A stretch of 64,000 nucleotides of DNA, taken from the NCBI GenBank assembly GCA_028023455.1, contig JAQFVV010006541.1:671128-735127 (forward strand). Direction: 5' to 3'. This DNA comes from Epiperipatus broadwayi. Taxonomy: Eukaryota; Onychophora; Udeonychophora; Euonychophora; Peripatidae. Positions 52,831 through 64,000 of the stretch are shown here, piece by piece. Positions within the stretch are counted from its first letter, which is position 1. Every line of letters starts with the position of its first letter. The notes beneath the pieces were generated by a model. It did no database searches and was not told where the DNA came from. It saw nothing but the letters and a program-made list of their open reading frames with translations. The translations under genes were made by a program, and so were the position numbers.

Positions 52831-54289
52831 ATTACATGATGTAATGTGTATGACTACTCATCCACAAATTATATGCTATTGTATAGCTACCATTATTAAT
52901 AAGAACAGTACAATAATATATTCTGTCTTTTACTAAATATATATATAAATGTGCATTAAATAAAAATTGGAAAGTATAAAAAACATTTTTTAAGTTTGAG
53001 GTTGGTGTGCTAAGATAATATGTACATCATGTGACATTTTGAATTAACGTAACATCTTGACAAGGTTCAATTTTGAATGAAAGTAGATGAAAATAAATAT
53101 ATGATTAAAATATATAGTCTGTTAAATAAAGTCTAAACCTGAATTTTGCAGCCCAGTAAAAAAATTCATTAGTTAAAGGAGTGTGACTGAAATATTATGG
53201 TTGTGGGGGACGTAAAATATTTTCTAGAGATTTCAGTTAGCATTTTGCATTGTTTCTCTTTAATATATATACAATTGAATGTTAACATTCAGAAATATAC
53301 ATAACCATCTACTGTAAATAAGTTCACTCAATTCTTTGCCATCAGAGTAAATATGGAATGCAGGAAATATATTCTCTATTTTTAAGCCTATTGGAAATAA
53401 AATATGTAAAAGTTGATTGTTTCTTATACCAACAAACTTCATAATAGTTTTGCTATTTGGAATCAAGATATAATTTTAGAAACAATTATTTATTTTACTA
53501 GCATTTCCATGAGAAAGGAATAAATACCGGACAGTAGTGTTATATCCACTTTTCAAGACTAGTAACTGACTAAGAATATTTGTCAACGATGATTTTTTTT
53601 TTTACTTTTGCTTGATTTATCCATCCAATCCTTAAGATCTTTCTATAAATAAACTTTAACCCATCTTCTTAAGTTTGTAATATCTTTTTCATATGGGATT
53701 TCCTAAAGGTTACTGATAGAAATCAGTGAATAATAAAAGTACTTTGACATATTTATTTATGATATATATCTTATATTATTTACAAAAATTTTAAATCATA
53801 TTGAGATGGGAGAGTTCAATATAAATGTATGAACCAGGTGTCATTTGCAGTCTTGTAAAATTAATTAAAGTTTAGTAACAAAAGATTATTTGAACACCAG
53901 TGTGCAATATGCTCCACTTTTTCTGAGTCCATTATATATATATATATACACACAATGTAAATATTAAATTAATTTTTAGAACAATGGGGAAGACACCTTT
54001 TCATGATTTAACATTTTCTAAAACTCAGTTTACAATATCTACATAGTTAATCTTCTGTTGAAAGTTTTGGTTAATGCCTTTTAAGTGTTTCTATTTCACT
54101 TTAGAGATCTCTGCTAGTATTGACCCTTTTCCAATGCACACTAAGAATTTAGAAAAGAATGTGAAAAAATTGTATGCTTATTAAAGTTATATATAATGTT
54201 AATAAGTATTAAAAAACCTCATTAATATAATGAAATATTTATACACCAATGCTATTAAATAGATATTTTTATCTTTATATACATAAAGT
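52831..54289. other. AT-rich stretch without recognisable gene
   Basis: Only TA microsatellites (about 53935-53950) and short chance frames. Confidence 0.5.
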
Positions 54290-54830
54290 TTTTCTTTTTC
54301 TGCAAACTCCACAAATCTATGTCCTCTCTCATTTCTATTACCATAACCAAAATTACCTACAGCACTTTCATTTGTTTACCAATTCTAGCATTAAAGTCTC
54401 CCATAACAATTTTAAAATGTTGTTTACTCTGATCAAAAGCCTTTTGTACATCCATATAAAAATCTTTTACTACTTCATCACTATGAGAACTTGTTGGGGC
54501 ATAAACCTGAATTATCTGCATTTGGTATCTGCTATTAAGTTGTATAACTAATTGTGCAACTCTGTCTAATACACCTTCAATCTCCACAATGTTGTTCTTC
54601 CACTTTTTATTTATAATGAATCCTACTCCACTTGTATTTCCAATATTTGTGCCTTTATAATAGAATATATGTCTCTTCACCTTTTCTTCTAACTTCACAA
54701 AGTCCAATAATATCCCATTTAATATAAGAGAGTTCTTCTAATTCTTGCAATCTTCCTTCACTTGAAAGTGATCTGCAGTTGTAAGTACCTAAATAAAAAG
54801 TTGTCATCAAATGGCAGCCTGGGATTATGA
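54290..54830 (-). pseudogene. RTE-b endonuclease, inverted 5' piece
   Basis: On minus from 54830: LGTYNCRSL, then IIGLCEVRRKGE with the catalytic Glu, a frameshift, GVGFIINKKW, IIQVYAPTSSHSDE, VMGDFNARIGKQ (Asp/Asn catalytic pair), another shift, and a GNRNERGHRFVEFAEKEKL-like stretch to about 54290. Two or more frameshifts make it inactive. The next residues of the domain (SFFEK...LDYIL) appear on plus at 54827. Confidence 0.8.
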
Positions 54831-57086
54831 ATTCTTTTTTTGAGAAAAATGCTAAAAGAAAATGGACATGGAAGCATCCAAATGAAGGTACAGCAGAATT
54901 GGATTATATTTTGACTAACAGGAAATACATATTTCAAGAATGTAATGTTCTTGATAGATTTAACATAGGAAGTGATCGATTAGTAAGATGCAAGATACGT
55001 GTTAATGTAAAACTAGAAAGACAAAAATTGTTAAGAAAAACAATATTTACAGTTGATATTCCTAATCTTCAGAAACATTCTAATGAATTTAAATTAGAAC
55101 TTACAAATCGGTTTCAAGTATTAGTAGATTTTGAACGTGATTCAGATTTGAATGAAATTAATATGAAAATAACTGATACACTTTTAAAAACTGCAAGAAA
55201 GATAGCTGGTAGAAAAAAGCAGCAATTGACCAATAAAATTTCTACTGAGACTAGAGAATTTATGAAGAAAAGAAGAAATATGAAGATATACAAAAATGAT
55301 GCATTAAAAAGAATTGAATATCTCGAATTTTGTAAAATGGTGCGGAAAAGAATTGAAAATGATATAAGAAAGTATAACTGTGAACTAGCAAGAAAAGCTG
55401 TAGAAGAAAATAAAAGTCTTAAGAATGTAAAACAACATTTTGGTATTGGTAGGAAATTTATGTCTTCAATAAGAAAGAAAGATGGAATTATTACTAAAAA
55501 GAGAGATGACATCATGAAATTGGTAGAAAATTTTTATCAAGAATTATATAGTAATAAAGAACAAGTACCTCCTATATCTATTACATCTTCCGAATTGCCC
55601 AGAATTTTAAATGAAAAAGTGAGAAATGCAATTAAATGTATGAAGAAAGGAAAGGCTCCAGGTAATGATGGAATTATAATTGATATATTAAAAGAAGCAG
55701 GTGAAGAAACAGAAAATTTTTTAGTAAAGTTATATACTAAATGTTTAAATGATAAAGATGTACCGGATGATTGGAAGAATGCAGTAATAATATTAATATT
55801 TTAAAAAGGTGATAAAGAAGATATTAGAAATTACAGACCTATCAGCCTTTTATCAGTTTTATATAAAATTTTTACCAAGATAATTACAACTCGTCTACAG
55901 AGAACATTGGATTTCCACCAACTAAGAGAACAAGCTGGATTTAAAAGTGGTTTTAGTACAGTAGATCATATCCAGGTATTGAGAGAAGTTATAGAAGGGA
56001 CAAATGAATATGAGTTGTCATTATATTTTGGATTTGTAGATTATGAAAAGGCATTTGATTCTATAAACATTTCTTCAGTGATTAAAGCATTGGATCATCA
56101 AGGTATAGATCCAGGATATTGTCATATTTTAAAGAATATTTATAAAAATGCAACAGCAACAATTAGATTACATAATGATACTGGGAAAGTCAACATTGAG
56201 AAAGGTGTAAGACAAGGTGACTCCATATCTCCAAAACTTTTTACAGCAGTGCTGCAAGAAGTATTTTGTGGATTAAAATGGGAAACTAAAGGAGTGAAAG
56301 TAAATGGATATTATTTAAGTCATTTAGATTTCGCAGATGATGTAGTTGTTTTTGCAAATAATGCTTCAGAGCTGCAGGAAATGTTTCAGGAGTTATCAGA
56401 TGAAAGTAGGACTAAAGATAAATGTTAAAAAGACTAAAGTAATGTTTAATCGATTTGCTCAAAATATGAAAATAAAGATTGATTATGATAAATTAGAAGA
56501 AGTTAACAGTTACAAATACCTTGGTCAGATTATTAATACAGATGGAAACATAATGGAGGAAATTAATCATAGAATTAAACTTGGTTGGAGTGCTTTTGGT
56601 AGAAATAATTTCATACTAAAAGAAAATATGCCTATGTGTTTGAAAAGGAAGGTTTTTAACAAATGTGTTTTACCAGTTCTTACTTATGGATCTGAGATTT
56701 GGACACTCACTAGAAGAGCAATACAGAGACTTCAGACCACTCAAAGAAGTATGGAGAGATGTATGTTGGGAGTAACAAGAAGAGGTCGAAAACGCAATGT
56801 ATGGGTAAGAGAACAAACAGGTGTTACTGACCTCATTGAAAAAATTAAAAGATTGAAGTGGAGTTGGGCTGGACATATTGCTAGAAGAGATGATAATAGA
56901 TGGACAATTGAAATTTTAAACTGGATTCCAAGAGATTGTAAAAGACCCAGAAAAAGACCACATGTGAGATGGATGGATGAAATAAAAAAGTGTGCAGGGG
57001 TGATGTGGAGAAGAGAAGCTAAAGATCGAAGAAGATGGATTAAACTTGGAGAGACCTTCATCCTGCAGTGGATTGATAATGGTTGA
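54827..57086 (+). pseudogene. RTE-b endonuclease C-terminus and reverse transcriptase
   Basis: Begins NSFFEKNAKRKWTWKHP and ELDYILTNRKY, the end of the endonuclease. After a long basic linker the reverse transcriptase follows: KGKAPGNDGIIIDILKEAG, NYRPISLLSVLYK, EQAGFKSGFSTVDHI, motif A FVDYEKAFDSI (about 56029-56061), motif B RQGDSISPKLF, motif C LDFADDVVVF (about 56326-56355). Then come KINVKKTKVMFN, SYKYLGQIINTDG and the C-terminal WAGHIARRDDNRWTIEILNW ... RWMDEI. Only two lesions were seen: an in-frame TAA at 55802-55804 and a one-base shift near 56400. Catalytic aspartates are intact. Confidence 0.88.
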
Positions 57087-57115
57087 TAATGATGATGATG
57101 ATGATATATATATAT

Positions 57116-57745
57116 ATAGCAAGGAAATCAAGTTACATATCACATGACTTAATTTAATAAGCTTATATTACAAATACTATATAATAACTGTGCCAATAGC
57201 TCTCAACAATCTTTTCAGAATATCCCTATCCTCAGACCAGTTTCATACTTTTGGCATTCCTCAGTGAGGCATTACAATATTCTAGCATTAGATTAAAAAT
57301 ACTACAACAAGCCCAATTTTATCTAATGTTTAACTATTAAGTAAAAAATCTGAAATTTTCAGAGATCCATATATCTTCAAATCCAGCTATCTAACTTCAA
57401 TAGCCGTATGAGACTGAACAATGTTCAGATACACCATAGTTTAGCAATATAAAATCACCAAAGCCTTAAGAGAAAAATAATAATTGCAAGGAATATAACA
57501 TTTTGTAATACAAGCTTATTAAATTAAATTATGTGATATATGACTTGATTTCCTCACAATTACTGTTCTGCTCTTAAGGCTTTGATAATTTTATATGTTT
57601 AAAGCTATTAATATTTGGTATATCTGAATTTTGTTCAGACCCATATGGCTATTTAAGTTAGATAGCTGGATTTGAGGATATATGTATATCTGAAAATTTC
57701 AGATTTTCTACTTAATAGTTAAACATTAGATAAAGTTCAATTTTT
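57116..57745. mobile_element. H3 hammerhead palindrome next to the LINE tail
   Basis: The left arm (57120-57490) and the right arm (57500-57745) are inverted copies, sharing aaatcaagttacatatcacatgacttaattt-type ends at the centre and ctgaaaatttcagattttctacttaatag outside (both described in part). The left arm contains an intact ribozyme; the right arm stops before it. Same family as the units flanking the GIY-YIG fragment at 20 kb. Confidence 0.82.
57218..57282 (-). ncRNA. Type I hammerhead ribozyme, intact core (H3)
   Basis: Inner stem I CCTCA/TGAGG is perfect; outer stem GAATAT/ATATTC. Core CTGAGGA, stem II ATGC-CAAAA-GTAT (one G-U), GAAA, stem III AC-TG-GT and cleavage C. All invariant bases are present; by eye this is the most regular H3 copy. 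Confidence 0.85.
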
Positions 57746-57959
57746 CTGGCCATTCCGTACTTATATTAGATGACGGACATAGTTCAATATAAAATTATAA
57801 CTAAATTACCATCATAGTAAAACTTCAGGAAAACATTAATCTTTCTAGTATCACCATGTAATCTCATCATTTTTTTTTTTGCATTTTGATAAACATTCAT
57901 CTGAATATGACATTATCCTCAGTTTATTTCTCATTGATTCAATTTTAAATCCCTGTAGC

Positions 57960-59600
57960 AATGTTTATAAAATCAAGTGCCTTTTTATAATCCACAAATC
58001 CAAAGTATAATAGCAACAGTCATTGAACTTTTCTATACTGTCTCTCAATATTGCATATAATCCAGTCTTAAAACTACTTTTAATAGTTTATAATTTTAAT
58101 TAGTTTCAATCCAGTTTGTTGTAGATGAATTCCAATTATCTGGTAAAGAGTTTGTATAGAATTGGCAGAATATTAATAGGTCTGAAATTTGTAATATCTT
58201 AAATATTAATTATGCTATTGCATTTTTCCATTACTTTGCTTCATTTTTATCATTTAGACATTTGGTATATAGTCTTTCCACCACCTCTTTTTTATTTAAC
58301 CACCTGCTTCTTTTAAAATATCAATAACAATTCCATCATTTCCTTAGACTTTTTCTTCTCTATAGATATGATTCCATGTCTCACTTCTTCATATAAAATG
58401 CTGTATAATTCAAAAGACGTAATAACTATAGGAGATATATTGCTTTTTTGTTCTTTATTTTGTGATGGCAAACATCTTTTTTAGCTATGGCTCTATCTTT
58501 TCTTCTTACTGCAAATATAAATTGCCTTCCAATACCAAGATATTGTTTTATACTTTTGAGATTTGTATTTTTTTCTATAGCTTTTGTTGCTAATTCACAA
58601 TTATGTTTTCTTATATCATTATTAACTCTTTTTATATCATTTTACAAATGTCTAATTATTCAATTCTTCTTAAGAGATCATTTTAAAAAAATTTCATATT
58701 CCTTTTCTTCTTCATATATTATGTGATTTCAGTAGACAGTTTATTGATAAATTACAATTCTTTTGTGTCAAAGATCTTTCTAACCAAACTTAATAGAATA
58801 TTAGCTAATTTCTTGTGGATTTGAGTTAATTTTGAACCACCATCAAAATCAGTTAAAATTTTAAAATGACTTATAAATTCTAAATTAAATTCACTGGAGT
58901 GTTTCCTAAGATTATGCATATTAATTGTTAATAATGATCTCCTCAACAGTTTTCACCTCATTAATCAATGATCACTTCCAGCGTTGAATCAATTAAGAAC
59001 ATTACAAACTTGAAATATATGTTTTCTGCTAGTCAAAATTTCTCAAAAAAAAAATCATAATATTCAGTTTTTGTGAATACCATAAGTTTGTGTCCTCTCA
59101 ATTCTATCACTATAACCAAATTTACTTTCATCTTTCAATAAAGTCTCACATGATAATTTTAAAATGTTGTTTGGTCTAGTCAAAAGCATTTTGATTATCA
59201 ATATAAAAATCGTCTACTTCATGATAGTGAGAATTTTATGGATAAATCTGGATTATTTTTATTTGTTATCTTTGATTAAGTTGAATAACTAATTTTGCCA
59301 CTCTGTTATTTCATAAATCTCCACAATATTATTCTTCCACCTTTTATTTATAATGAATTGCAATTTATTGGAGTTTCAATATTTATGCTTTGTAATAAAG
59401 TATTCATGCCCCTACTTTTTAAATCAATTACCTCTTCTCTTTTTCTTCTAATTTCACAAAGTCTAACAATGACCTATTTAATATTAGATAATTCTTCTTC
59501 CAATTCATGTAATCTTCATCCACGTGAAAAATCTGCAGTTGTATGAAATTATTTAAAATGTTTTCATTGAAAGGCAACCTAGGTTTGAAATCAGAGAAAT
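57960..59600 (-). pseudogene. RTE-b LINE, decayed copy
   Basis: On minus from 59600: the start of the endonuclease (ctgcagatttttcacgtgg near 59520-59540) and its middle (59090-59480). A linker follows, with INMHNLRKHSSEFNLEF and FDGGSKL (58752-58946), then the reverse transcriptase region to about 57960 (motif A area near 57985-58010). Many stops and deletions. Adjacent to an H3 palindrome and opposite in orientation to the copy at 54290. Confidence 0.75.
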
Positions 59601-61539
59601 TTTAGCATCCTATATCTTTGGTTACTAACACTAATTTGGATGATGATTCTACAACCTACTAGAAACAAGAATCACAATTTAGTTACATCTGATGATTGTA
59701 AATATCTTTTAAAACAAAGTTTATTCACATATAAATTCATTATTCATTCTGCCTTCGAGAAAACTCAACTGATATTTCAGTTAAAAAGTAGCAGGCAACT
59801 GAAGAGCAAGACCATGACGTTTCTTGATCTTAAACTCGGTGGTTAAAAAAACTAATAAATTCACCATACTGGATATGTGTAGGTGAGCAACGTTCATGTT
59901 TGTATACCTTATAAAGAATCATATAGCAATAATAACTGAAATGATAAAAATATATGCATTGCACATTAGGAACTTTCCCTGCTTGGTTGCATTTAAGGCC
60001 TCAAAGAGAATCAACGTCTCCTTTCAGTTAGAGAACTTCTTTCTGGAATCACTAAACCCATATTAATAATCATCATTTAATTATCAACAAAATAAAAGAT
60101 TAAATATCAATCAAAATCAAATTATCTTAATGTGATATTGTTGTTAGCATTATTTCACAATATTATTATCATTACCATTTTATATTATTTAAATGATAAT
60201 GTAGCTACACATATTAACAACTTTCACTTCATTATAGATAATATAAAAACTTAAATGTAAGAAAACACATCATCTATATTATTTTTTAATATATTAATAT
60301 TTAATGAATAATAATACAGTTATCTATGACCTTTGACATTTTAACAATTGAGAAAATAAACACTTTTTATTCCATTTGGATAATAATTATAGAGAAATAC
60401 AGATATAATTTTTACTTATTTTACATTATTTATTTCTTTATTCTGTTCATTGTTCAATAGTCAGTAATAATACATTTACTGTTGATCTTTGAAACCCTTG
60501 TAATGTTTAAGAGAATAAACAATTATCAATTGTTATTTTATCATGATAATAGAGAAATATTCATATAATGCCATTCCTGTTACACTGTTTCCCTTCTTTA
60601 CATTGCTAATTGGATTTAAAAATAAGATGATCATAACTGACCCGAATTAGATCTCCAACTAAAATGTTCCAAATACCTATTTAGTAATACTGGTTACAGA
60701 TTAGCAATTTCAAGAATATGTTGAATTTTATATTTGACGTGATTTTGATTTCATTATAAATTTAATGAAATCTGATATTCCAATCACTATGCCTAGGATT
60801 TTACATCACTCACTTGATTCCTGTATTCAGTGATGCTTTTTATCAATAACTAAGATTGCATTAAGTATATGTGATTACACAAACATTATTCTTAGATATT
60901 ACTAAAGAATTGCCATTAGAAGTGGTAAAAGGTTTTAGGGTTTGATAGTATTTCAAGGAAACTGTTTTAATTCCATATAAGTGATAGAATCATTTATGGT
61001 TTTATTAACTTACTACTGTGGCTATAGATTTAATAGTTACTCCATGTCACATAATTTGTATTGGTCTATTCTATATCTACCGATTCCAAATTTCTTTTTC
61101 TAAATCCAGGTGGATTTGATATTACTAGACATTATTGGTACAGCAAATGATTCAGAACCCTTGATCATTATCCTCATCTTCTTTGTAAATAATGTCAACA
61201 GATGTAATCATTTTCATTAAAAATAGTATTTACATTTTTTTTTGGTTAAACAAAAGCAACATTATTTTTTTTACTAATGTGAGCATAAAAGTACATTTTA
61301 AAATAAATTCTCTAAAAATAATAAACCCTAAAGACCATATTTTATTTCAACCAACCACAGTAATCATTTTTATTTCATAAACTATTACTTATTTTTTTCT
61401 GAATACCAATTTTAAATTGTAATGTAAAAACGAGGTTGAATGCTCATGTTATAACTTCTTTAATCACAAATAAAATGTTATAATGCATTTTTTTTTATGG
61501 TCACCACAGTGACATTCATTAATCAATAGTGTTTTTCGA
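59601..61539. other. AT-rich stretch without recognisable gene
   Basis: No supported exon. A 68-residue frame at 59640-59846 resembles nothing I know. Confidence 0.5.
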
Positions 61540-61545
61540 TTTATT
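61540..61545 (-). terminator. Polyadenylation signal AATAAA for the receptor gene
   Basis: AATAAA on minus about 207 bp downstream of the receptor stop codon. Plausible, but this hexamer is common in AT-rich DNA. Confidence 0.4.
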
Positions 61546-61752
61546 TAAAGAGTTTAGCATTAAATAAATTTGTTGTGCCTGAATTTTGTTTTCTGAGCAT
61601 GACTACTGTCATTTCATTTGTTTCTATCTCAGGATACTAAATTTATTACTGTAAAGCTTTGTGATAAAGTTTTTATAACAGCCAAGGTTCAGATCCAGCT
61701 GTCATTACATTTAGCATAGGCATACTGATTGTTGTTGACATTAGCACTAGTT

Positions 61753-62817
61753 TTAAATTGAAACACGATTTTCTCTATCACACACTGAAATTTGTGAGGT
61801 ACTTGAAGCAAGAGATACTTTTCTTAAATTATCTGAATAGCAGAAAGCTATAAAATGATTTCTGAAAGTTTCTAAACATATAAAGTAAACAATGAAACTT
61901 ACAGCATAGTTAAAGTTTTCTATCAAATCTGTTGTAGCAATGAATGTATAATAAAAGACTTTATGGGCATTTATAAATGAACTTCCCATAATCATGGCTG
62001 CCGCAGATGGAAGAACACAGACAATATTAATAGTTACTAAAACCAACAACATTGTTGTTAGCCGCTTTTCTCGGCGTAACAGATGTGGTTGCAAAATGGT
62101 ATTACTTAGCCTTGCTACATGTGTTTTTGTATGTTGTCTTACTTTACAAATTATTAAGATTAGAAACAATATCATAAACAAAACGGGTCCAATCTTAAAT
62201 AAGATTTCTATTATCCATTTATTGAATGCTACTAGTGTTGTTTCGTTTCTGTGAATCTCACTGAGACACTTAGTGTTACTAACAAAACTCGTATTATCTT
62301 TCGCAAAATAATACCAATCTATCGATAAATATAAAGTAGGTACATGTCCTAAGATAGGTATACACCAAACGGCTGCAAGAATAAAATAACGCTTTTTGAA
62401 ATTCGTTGATCGAATCCTCCATTTTATAGGATCCGATAATGCTAGAAAACGTTCTATTGAAAGAATTAATGTCGTTAAATTACTAATGGCGTAAAATGTA
62501 TTTAAAGAAGTTGTTAGTATAATTCTTCTGATTGCTTCTATATCACAGATGTTTTTTCTTCCATATTGACATTTTAGAATATATTGAGGGATTAAAAAAA
62601 ACGTTGCAAAGAAATCAGACACTGTTAAAGATTTTAAATAAAAATACGCCACTGATTTGGGGAAAACGTTTGAAAATAAATAAAAATTTAGAATATTTCC
62701 GACTATTCCGCAGATTATTTGAAATGACACAATAAATAAACCAACTGGGTGACACTGAATGTTGAATAAAACTTCTTTTTCTGGGAGATCCAAGTTCAAA
62801 CTTGCATTTGTAACCAT
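61753..62817 (-). CDS. Rhodopsin-like (class A) seven-transmembrane receptor, peptide-receptor type
   Basis: 354 residues in one uninterrupted exon, a normal class A receptor length. Seven hydrophobic helices: about 25-49, 57-80, 95-120, 143-166, 200-226, 253-278 and 285-312. Landmarks are GNILNFYLF in TM1, LTVSDFF in TM2 (conserved Asp), Cys91 at the start of TM3 and Cys184 in the second outer loop for the disulphide. ERF (122-124) stands where DRY is usual, and NYAVSFIVYF in TM7 replaces NPxxY, similar in layout to FMRFamide-receptor-like proteins. N-glycosylation sites lie at Asn4, Asn175 and Asn191. The serine-rich tail could be phosphorylated. Ligand unknown. It should act at the plasma membrane through G proteins. 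The first Met follows 21 bases after a splice acceptor. Confidence 0.88.
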   Translation of the reverse strand: MVTNASLNLDLPEKEVLFNIQCHPVGLFIVSFQIICGIVGNILNFYLFSNVFPKSVAYFYLKSLTVSDFFATFFLIPQYILKCQYGRKNICDIEAIRRIILTTSLNTFYAISNLTTLILSIERFLALSDPIKWRIRSTNFKKRYFILAAVWCIPILGHVPTLYLSIDWYYFAKDNTSFVSNTKCLSEIHRNETTLVAFNKWIIEILFKIGPVLFMILFLILIICKVRQHTKTHVARLSNTILQPHLLRREKRLTTMLLVLVTINIVCVLPSAAAMIMGSSFINAHKVFYYTFIATTDLIENFNYAVSFIVYFICLETFRNHFIAFCYSDNLRKVSLASSTSQISVCDRENRVSI

Positions 62818-62837
62818 TTTTAGTAAACTGTTAAGAT

Positions 62838-62850
62838 CCTAAAATAAAGA
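62838..62850 (-). other. Splice acceptor upstream of the receptor start
   Basis: On minus TTTCTTTATTTTAG, then the exon begins at 62838, 21 bases before the ATG. It suggests an intron in the 5' UTR and a distant promoter beyond the right part of the window. Confidence 0.55.
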
Positions 62851-64000
62851 AAGGAATTTTTAAAAAAAATTATGCGCAAAAATATCAGCACTTATACACA
62901 TATGCATACATACAAGCATGTACAAACACACAAACACAAAATATGTCAATATGTTTCAAAATATTTTACTTAATTTATAATGTTTACAATAGCAGAAGTC
63001 TTCATAAGATGAATTTGTTTTATTCTAGACCTGTCTGAAATGAACCCTTCTCAATATGCAAAGGTCCCTACCCATCTCACACTTTTGCTAATTAATATGT
63101 AAAATATTTACCCCTTACTATTTATACATTATACTAAATTATCTAATCACTAACTTTATGAAATCAAATATGGGTTAAACATTATCCCTTCTGTGAAATA
63201 AGATTTTTCCAGAATGATTTACAAAGAATACATTTTTATTTAATTGTCCTGAGTAGGAGAAAAGTATATATACCTTTTATTACTTGTTATCTAATAAGTA
63301 CCATTTAAAATTGATTATCATAATAAATAATAAATTAATAATTTCTACTTTTTCTGTGCTAAATCCTGACTATTATGTAAGCTAAATGAAATGTGCTAGA
63401 TTAATTCATTCAAGCTTAGTGAGTTACTACTGATAACCAAGTATAAACATTTGCTAATTGTTATAGCATAGACATTTGGATTACACACCCCATTTCCAGT
63501 ATTCAAGAGAGGCAATAAAAGTCATTTAAGGAAGTTGCAAAGAATTCTCTTTCTAATACATAAAAGTATAAGAACTTTTTTTTAAATAGTTCAAAGCAAG
63601 ACAAAGGCCTCCCCAATAGTTCATCATAGAGAAGAAAGAAGGCAATATTAATTACTGAATGGTGAAAGTTTGAACACTTTTTTCAGCCTTATTTAGCCCT
63701 CTAGCCCTGTTATATAAATACCCATTTACTGATCAAAGCTGGAAGGTTAGATATATAGGCTATAAGCTAGTTATCTGACAAAATATCTAAGCCTTTTGAA
63801 AAAAATTTCATTTGGTCTGAATTCAAATGTAAGATTTTCAGAAGAGAGAATGTTTTAATTTTACCAGTTTAATATATTTTTTGTAATCAATACTAAGCAC
63901 ATGGTTTGATTTAAATTGTAAATTTATTTGAGACTCTAGCAGTCGATACACATAAAATTCCAACGAATTTAAAATATCGTCTACACATTTTTTTTTTTTT
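62851..64000. other. AT-rich stretch to the window end
   Basis: Probable 5' intron or upstream region of the receptor gene. No first exon, TATA box or repeat was identified with confidence. Confidence 0.45.

Larger units (their letters stand above)
54290..57115 (+). mobile_element. RTE-b LINE with inverted 5' segment
   Basis: The best copy of the family. The first 540 bp (54290-54830) is the endonuclease N-terminal region on minus; the rest (from about 54825) is on plus and carries on the protein where the inverted part leaves off. This matches the 5' inversions made by twin priming during LINE insertion. It ends in (GAT)n at about 57085-57105, the usual RTE tail. No target duplication was identified. 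Confidence 0.88.

Noticed and set aside
55114-55515. Minus-strand hydrophobic frame of 133 codons
   Set aside because: Antisense of the lysine-rich linker of the RTE-b protein, which naturally gives a Phe/Leu-rich shadow.
61994-62735. Plus-strand frames opposite the receptor
   Set aside because: Antisense of a clearly conserved seven-helix protein.

Overview
This is animal nuclear DNA. It is strongly AT-rich, has spliced-gene signals (a signal-peptide exon bounded by consensus splice sites) and a seven-transmembrane receptor gene, and is crowded with non-LTR retrotransposons, Penelope-type remnants, DNA transposons, one LTR element and a tRNA-derived SINE. An invertebrate is the natural guess, but nothing here fixes the phylum.

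Layout. 1-8.6 kb: a segment fusing an RTE-type LINE 3' end (minus) to an L1/Tx1-like LINE (plus) occurs twice, 6,281 bp apart, with about a dozen differences. 9.0-12.5 kb: a nearly intact RTE/BovB-like LINE (minus) with a 17-bp target-site duplication. 12.6-17.3 kb: decayed RTE-type LINE copies with nested hammerhead repeats. 20.0-21.4 kb: a Penelope-like element remnant, with a GIY-YIG endonuclease fragment between inverted and tandem pseudo-LTR units. 21.5-30 kb: mostly gene-poor, with a CA-rich diverged repeat, a SINE, more hammerhead repeats, and weak evidence for the 5' end of a minus-strand gene near 28-29 kb. 30.8-34.2 kb: a hairpin repeat, then a long-TIR element carrying a dead LINE. 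35.5-38.3 kb: a Merlin-like DNA transposon half replaced by minisatellite. 38.5-41.0 kb: a gag-only LTR retrotransposon. 41.6 kb: first coding exon of a small secreted cysteine-rich protein. 42-44 kb and 51-53 kb: large palindromes of hammerhead repeats. 45.9-47.7 kb: a GC-richer LTR-like block. 54.3-57.1 kb: an RTE LINE with an inverted 5' part. 57.1-59.6 kb: another hammerhead palindrome and a decayed LINE. 61.7-62.8 kb: a class A GPCR gene, the best host gene in the window.

The most interesting recurring signal is a set of type I hammerhead ribozyme motifs (CUGANGA ... GAAA ... UH with matching stems I-III). I place them in four repeat families (H1-H4). In three of them (H1, H3, H4) a tandem spacing of about 440-470 bp can be measured; H2 is seen only as palindromes. 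Five copies keep the catalytic core; the rest show staged decay. One family flanks the Penelope endonuclease fragment, which fits the known link between Penelope-like elements and hammerhead ribozymes. All structures were folded by eye and no homology search was run.
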